Positions 4,737 to 7,914 of a stretch of DNA of 7,914 nucleotides are shown piece after piece (positions within the stretch are counted from its first letter, which is position 1; every line of letters starts with the position of its first letter). Location: NCBI GenBank assembly GCA_027298165.1, contig JAPUGN010000158.1, forward strand, positions 1-7,914. The letters are read 5' to 3'. The notes below the pieces were generated by a model. The model did no database searches. It was not told the origin of the DNA and saw only the letters and a program-made list of their open reading frames with translations. The translations under genes and the position numbers were made by a program. The DNA is from Nitrospinota bacterium. GTDB lineage: Bacteria > Nitrospinota > Nitrospinia > Nitrospinales > Nitrospinaceae.

Positions 4737-6971
4737 ATGGGGCCTATGACCCGCTCCTCCAAAAAATCCCCATACGCCCCTTGGAAAAAAGCCAATGCCC
4801 GGGGCAAGAAATGGTTGAAGGCGATCACGCTGGGACTCATCCTCCTGCTCGCGGGCGCGGGCGCCCTCGTTCTGTTACTGGACCGGGACACGCTCCGGAA
4901 AACCATCGCACAATCGTTATCCGAAAAAACCGGCACGCAGGTGGAGATTCAGTTTCTGGACCTGGGTTATTCGCACGGGTTGGGTCTGGAGTCCGGCGGG
5001 TTAACAGTACGCTCCGGCGGCCGTCAACTGTTGTGGGCCGAAAGCCTGTTTCTGGAGGTTAAGATCTGGCCTCTGCTGGTGGGAGAGGTGGTGATCGAAA
5101 ACGCGTCCATCGTTAAGCCGAGGATCAAAGTGTATCTGGATCCCCAGGAACCTCCGATTAAAAATTTCAAAAAAGCATCCCTGTCCGACCGCGACAAGAA
5201 AAACACGAACGGCAATTCCTGGGCCAAGGTCCTGATTCCCGAAAAGCCGGAACAGGCCCAGCCCTCTCCTCCGCAACCGGCACCTTCGCCTCTGATCGAT
5301 CGCCGGATCATCGATGAATTCCGGAACCGGTTGAAAAACTTTCATCTCACTGTAAAAAATATTCATGTGGAACAGGGCACCCTGCAGGTGATTCGTAACG
5401 GGCCGACCGAACCCCACGAATCCGAACCGCTCGGGTTTTCGTTCGATTTGAAAATCCTGCGACCCGACGCCGAGATTATCGATGTGATCCTCGAAGACGT
5501 GCGCCTCGATCTGGGACCCCTGTTTCTGCTGGGACGAATTGAGGCTGACAACGTGCTTTCGGATACCTCCCGCATTGAGGTTCAACTGCGCACCCAACCG
5601 TTCTCCATAACCGAATTGGTGCAGACCCTGCAAGATAAATCCGACTCTCCGGCAAACCCCGACCTCCCCCTTCGTATTGAACAGCTGACGCTTCTGGCGT
5701 CCTGTCCGCTCAATTCGCTGACGGATAAGGTCGCCCTGGCCCGCGATCTCAAGGCGGAAACCCGCTTCGTGGCTGGGGATGCCCAAATTCCCGTGAGGGG
5801 TTACCAGGTGGCGGTTTCCCAGGTGAAGGGTAAAGCCCGGTGGGAGGAAAACTATATCCTGTACGATATCCAGGGTGAAGCCCTCAATGGCAAAGTGCGC
5901 ATCGACGGCCAGCAACCCTTTCCGTTTCCCTCGGAAGACAATTCCAGTCCTCACTTTGAAACCGAGATCCAGTTGACCCGCCTTGACGTTTCCCGGTTGA
6001 CCGCCCCGGAGGGTTGGGCGCAACCCCAGGGACTGTTTTCCGGAACCCTGAAAGTGGCCATTCCCCGGACGCTGGATGGACCCCTGCAGGTCACCGGGTC
6101 ACTGATGGGGGAAAACCTGAGCCTGGCAGCCAAAAACTTTAAACTGGCATCACTGAAAACCGAAATCCAGATCGAATCGGCTCCCGGCAAACCGATGATG
6201 GTGAATTGGACCGCCGAGCAGTTGACGGTGGATCAGGTTCGCTTCCGGAAAGTCGCAGCCCAAGTCAGCCTGCCTCCCGGCAAAATAGTTCTTGCCCAAT
6301 CCAAATGGACCCCGGCCCACGGCACCCTCACCGCTCATGGAACGTACGATACCGAATCCCGGAAATATCAATTAGAGTTATTGGGAAAAGACCTACGTGC
6401 GGGCGATTACACTCGAAACCAAATCCAGGGCATCATGCGGGTGCACGGTTCTGTGAATGGTTATGTGCCCGAAAAACTGCCGGGTATCCGCGGCCTGTTC
6501 GGAACCGTTTCGATCAAAATCAGCCCGGTCATCTTCGACCAATCGGAGAAAATAAAGAGCCTGCTGACGGTTATCGATCCGATATTTTTCCGGAAACAGA
6601 GTTCAAGAGGATTGCGGTTTGATTATCTGGGAGGGAATTTCAAAATCAACAACGGCAAATTCAAAACCAGCAATCTGGCGTTGAAGGGCGAGCCCATGGA
6701 TGTATATCTCGAAGGCATCTTCGACGGATATAATAAGACCCTGGACATGCGGGGCAAAGCGCTTCCAAAATTCGGCCTGAGCAAGGCCCTCAAGGCTTCG
6801 TCTCAGCTGGGCCGGCTGTTGTCAAAAGCGCAGGCGGAGAGCGGGTTGATCGAAACCCATTTCAAGTTGGACGGTCCGGTTTCGCGGCCTCAAATGAGGT
6901 TACTCGGAATCAAGCCGCAAAAAAACAACACCCGGCAGTTACTTAAAAACCTTAAGGGTTTGATAAGGTAG
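4737..6971 (+). CDS. AsmA family envelope protein
   Basis: This is a 744-residue protein. A basic N-terminus (about 1-26) is followed by one membrane helix (27-48), then a large periplasmic part. After the helix comes the typical AsmA opening: D-R-D-T-L-R-x-x-I (49-57), T-G-T-Q-V-E-I (65-71), and W-P-L-L-V-G-E-V-V-I-E (111-121) leading to K-P-R-I-K-V (127-132). A Pro/Gln-rich linker lies near residues 170-187. The rest is rich in alternating beta-strand pattern. The C-terminal part, from about 580 on, resembles the AsmA_2 domain (G-G-N-F-K-I-N-N-G-K near 632, then L-K-G-E-P and L-D-M-R-G-K-A). AsmA, YhdP and TamB-like proteins form long beta-rich bridges linked to phospholipid transport and outer-membrane homeostasis; that role is inferred here. 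The start could be 4737 or 4746; neither has a clear RBS. It converges on the Nfu gene. Confidence 0.87.
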   Translation: MGPMTRSSKKSPYAPWKKANARGKKWLKAITLGLILLLAGAGALVLLLDRDTLRKTIAQSLSEKTGTQVEIQFLDLGYSHGLGLESGGLTVRSGGRQLLWAESLFLEVKIWPLLVGEVVIENASIVKPRIKVYLDPQEPPIKNFKKASLSDRDKKNTNGNSWAKVLIPEKPEQAQPSPPQPAPSPLIDRRIIDEFRNRLKNFHLTVKNIHVEQGTLQVIRNGPTEPHESEPLGFSFDLKILRPDAEIIDVILEDVRLDLGPLFLLGRIEADNVLSDTSRIEVQLRTQPFSITELVQTLQDKSDSPANPDLPLRIEQLTLLASCPLNSLTDKVALARDLKAETRFVAGDAQIPVRGYQVAVSQVKGKARWEENYILYDIQGEALNGKVRIDGQQPFPFPSEDNSSPHFETEIQLTRLDVSRLTAPEGWAQPQGLFSGTLKVAIPRTLDGPLQVTGSLMGENLSLAAKNFKLASLKTEIQIESAPGKPMMVNWTAEQLTVDQVRFRKVAAQVSLPPGKIVLAQSKWTPAHGTLTAHGTYDTESRKYQLELLGKDLRAGDYTRNQIQGIMRVHGSVNGYVPEKLPGIRGLFGTVSIKISPVIFDQSEKIKSLLTVIDPIFFRKQSSRGLRFDYLGGNFKINNGKFKTSNLALKGEPMDVYLEGIFDGYNKTLDMRGKALPKFGLSKALKASSQLGRLLSKAQAESGLIETHFKLDGPVSRPQMRLLGIKPQKNNTRQLLKNLKGLIR
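6945..6961 (-). terminator. Weak candidate terminator for the Nfu gene
   Basis: AAACC (6947-6951) and GGTTT (6957-6961) form a 5-bp hairpin with a 5-base loop. On the - strand the GGTTT arm runs on into two more T before AAG, so a five-T tract ends the hairpin. It lies inside the 3' end of the AsmA-like gene. The stem is short and AT-rich, so the call is tentative. Confidence 0.25.
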
Positions 6972-6978
6972 GAAGGAG

Positions 6979-7635
6979 TCAGACGGATATGACAGTGAGG
7001 TCGCCGTCCAGCTGTTGCTTGATCAGCCGTTCGATGTGCTGAAGCGTACCGGTTTTGGACGAAGGACAATCGCCGCACGCGCCCTGGTAATGAATCTGAA
7101 CTTCGTTGCCCTCAAGCCCCTTGAGGTCCACCCCGCCGCCATCCTGCGATAATTGAAAACGAATGGAACGGTCCAGCACCATTTCTATGGCATCCAGTTT
7201 TTTATCCTGCGGGAGCCCGGTAAAATCGGACACGTCGATATCAATCTTCTTCTCCTCCCCTTCCGAGGGATACACATGGATCTTGTCATCGATGATGTTC
7301 CACACCGGCGTCTTCAGGCGATTCCAATCATCCAGGCCTTCCATGGTCACGGTGACGAAGTTCTTCATGACGTAGACGGTCTTGACCTCATCATAATTCA
7401 GCAAAGCCATCGCCAAGCTATCGCCCGCGCTATCTTCTTTGGTGGTGAAGGACCGGTAGCCGTGCTCCAGAATTTCCGCATTGACGACAAACTGCAGGGC
7501 CTTCGGGTTGGGAGTCTCGCGGGTGCGGATCACCTTGAGCGCCTTGCGGCCGACCGGTTTTCGGGGACGGTCTTCCGGCGGTTTGCCGGCGTTTTTCTGT
7601 TCGGCCCTGCGGGCCAGCACTTCACTGATTTTCAT
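6979..7635 (-). CDS. Nfu-type Fe-S cluster carrier (Nfu_N + NifU C-terminal domain)
   Basis: This is a 218-residue protein. After a basic, Pro-rich N-terminal extension (1-34) comes an Nfu_N domain starting at T-R-E-T-P-N-P-K-A-L-Q-F (38-49), the conserved P-N-P motif of the family. It runs through V-Y-V-M-K-N-F-V-T-V-T (87-97) to the W-N motif at about 104-113. A charged linker leads to a NifU-like C-terminal domain: D-G-G-G-V-D-L (165-171), then G-A-C-G-D-C-P-S-S (185-193). C187 and C190 form the CxxC that binds a 4Fe-4S cluster between two subunits, which is passed on to client apoproteins in the cytoplasm. The order and CxxC match bacterial and mitochondrial Nfu1. The 34-residue extension is unusual, since Nfu_N normally begins near the N-terminus. 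The ATG at 7635 has AGGA 8 bases upstream on the - strand. Confidence 0.93.
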   Translation of the reverse strand: MKISEVLARRAEQKNAGKPPEDRPRKPVGRKALKVIRTRETPNPKALQFVVNAEILEHGYRSFTTKEDSAGDSLAMALLNYDEVKTVYVMKNFVTVTMEGLDDWNRLKTPVWNIIDDKIHVYPSEGEEKKIDIDVSDFTGLPQDKKLDAIEMVLDRSIRFQLSQDGGGVDLKGLEGNEVQIHYQGACGDCPSSKTGTLQHIERLIKQQLDGDLTVISV

Positions 7636-7667
7636 GGTGCCTATCCTAGGTATCAGGTTCAGCGTTC

Positions 7668-7695
7668 ATCATAGTATATTTCAGGGGAAAATCAA
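7668..7695 (-). promoter_or_regulatory. Candidate sigma70-type promoter for the Nfu gene
   Basis: Read on the - strand, TTGATT (7695-7690, 4 of 6 to the -35) and TATGAT (7673-7668, 5 of 6 to the -10) are 16 bases apart. Transcription would begin near 7661, leaving a leader of about 25 bases with AGGA (7647-7644) before the ATG. Confidence 0.5.
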
Positions 7696-7914
7696 GAGGG
7701 ACCGGACAAGACCCGAGCGGCGAACCGCCGCAGGCCAGCGTGACGCTGGACCTAATTTCTAAATTGCGCTCCAAGAGGTATCAATTACCGTAAACTGTCA
7801 GCCAGTTGCCTCTCCTCGCTAGAGAAGTCAGCCCGTTCCCCCTCCGGGCAGGAGCCCTTCGGCAAGCTCAGGACAGGCTCTGTCGAAGGAGGGGGCCGGG
7901 GGATTCCTCCTTAT
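7696..7914. other. Hairpin-rich non-coding stretch at the right edge
   Basis: No open frame with credible protein character was found on either strand. The stretch holds several inverted repeats: GCGGCG/CGCCGC with AAC loop (7717-7731); AGGCCAGCG with CGCTGGACCT, one bulged A (7732-7753); AACTG/CAGTT (7793-7807) flanked by AGAGGT (7774-7779) with GCCTCT (7808-7813, one G-T pair); and the long palindrome at 7838-7895. It may be the control region of a gene beyond the window, a repeat cluster, or a structured RNA. No known RNA family is recognised. Confidence 0.45.
7838..7895. repeat. Imperfect palindromic element, likely a dispersed repeat
   Basis: CCTTCGGCA (7856-7864) pairs over 9 positions with TGTCGAAGG (7881-7889), with one G-T pair. 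CCCCCT (7838-7843) extends the helix with AGGGGG (7890-7895), leaving a 12-base bulge on the left side. The loop region contains AAGCTCAGGACAGGCTC. From memory, this CTTCG-CAAGCTCAGG-CAGGCT pattern looks like palindromes scattered between genes in many environmental bacterial genomes. Only one copy lies here, so dispersal is not shown. Confidence 0.5.

Noticed and set aside
5001..6023. 340-codon open frame on the - strand
   Set aside because: It lies wholly inside the AsmA-like gene on the other strand, which has clear family motifs and a membrane helix; the antisense product has no recognisable domain or start signal.
7481..7762. 93-codon open frame on the + strand over the Nfu start region
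   Set aside because: It is antisense to the Nfu coding sequence and runs into hairpin-rich non-coding sequence, with no protein-like features.

Overview
The window holds ordinary chromosomal housekeeping and accessory genes of a Gram-negative, moderately GC-rich bacterium. An AsmA-type envelope protein implies an outer membrane. A stand-alone PuuD-like membrane domain, an Fe-S uracil-DNA glycosylase, an Nfu-type Fe-S carrier and many small membrane proteins would fit a Nitrospinota or Deltaproteobacteria-like lineage. That placement is an impression from gene content only and is weakly held. No rRNA, tRNA, CRISPR, integrase or transposase was found.

Layout on the + strand. Positions 1-284 are the 3' end of a DUF1566-domain gene. 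Positions 355-1390 hold a compact run of three small membrane-protein genes: a four-helix protein, a second four-helix protein resembling DUF2269/CopD/HemJ-type proteins, and a 51-residue single-helix protein with an acidic tail. Positions 1474-2076 encode an Fe-S-type uracil-DNA glycosylase. A well-formed sigma70-type promoter at 2101-2129 then feeds a leader of about 115 bases that carries two tandem copies of a 37-bp hairpin repeat. This leader precedes a small two-helix membrane protein (2255-2569), which is followed after one base by an aldo/keto reductase (2571-3503). A tail-anchored leucine-zipper-like protein follows (3550-3918), then a PuuD-like membrane protein (4094-4558) that ends in a textbook intrinsic terminator (4591-4642), then a large AsmA-like protein (4737-6971).

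On the - strand, an Nfu-type Fe-S cluster carrier (7635-6979) converges on the AsmA-like gene with only 7 bases between the stop codons. Its probable promoter lies at 7668-7695. The right end (7696-7914) has no convincing gene and is dense in inverted repeats, including one that looks like a dispersed palindromic repeat.

There is no sign that these genes form a single pathway. The likely transcription units are 355-1390, 2255-3503 (perhaps reaching 3918), 4094-4558, 4737-6971 and the leftward Nfu gene. The most unusual element is the structured leader at 2146-2238: two identical hairpins, a third hairpin with a complementary loop, and a closing helix that ends just before the Shine-Dalgarno sequence. 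I found no clear evidence of a new multi-gene system.
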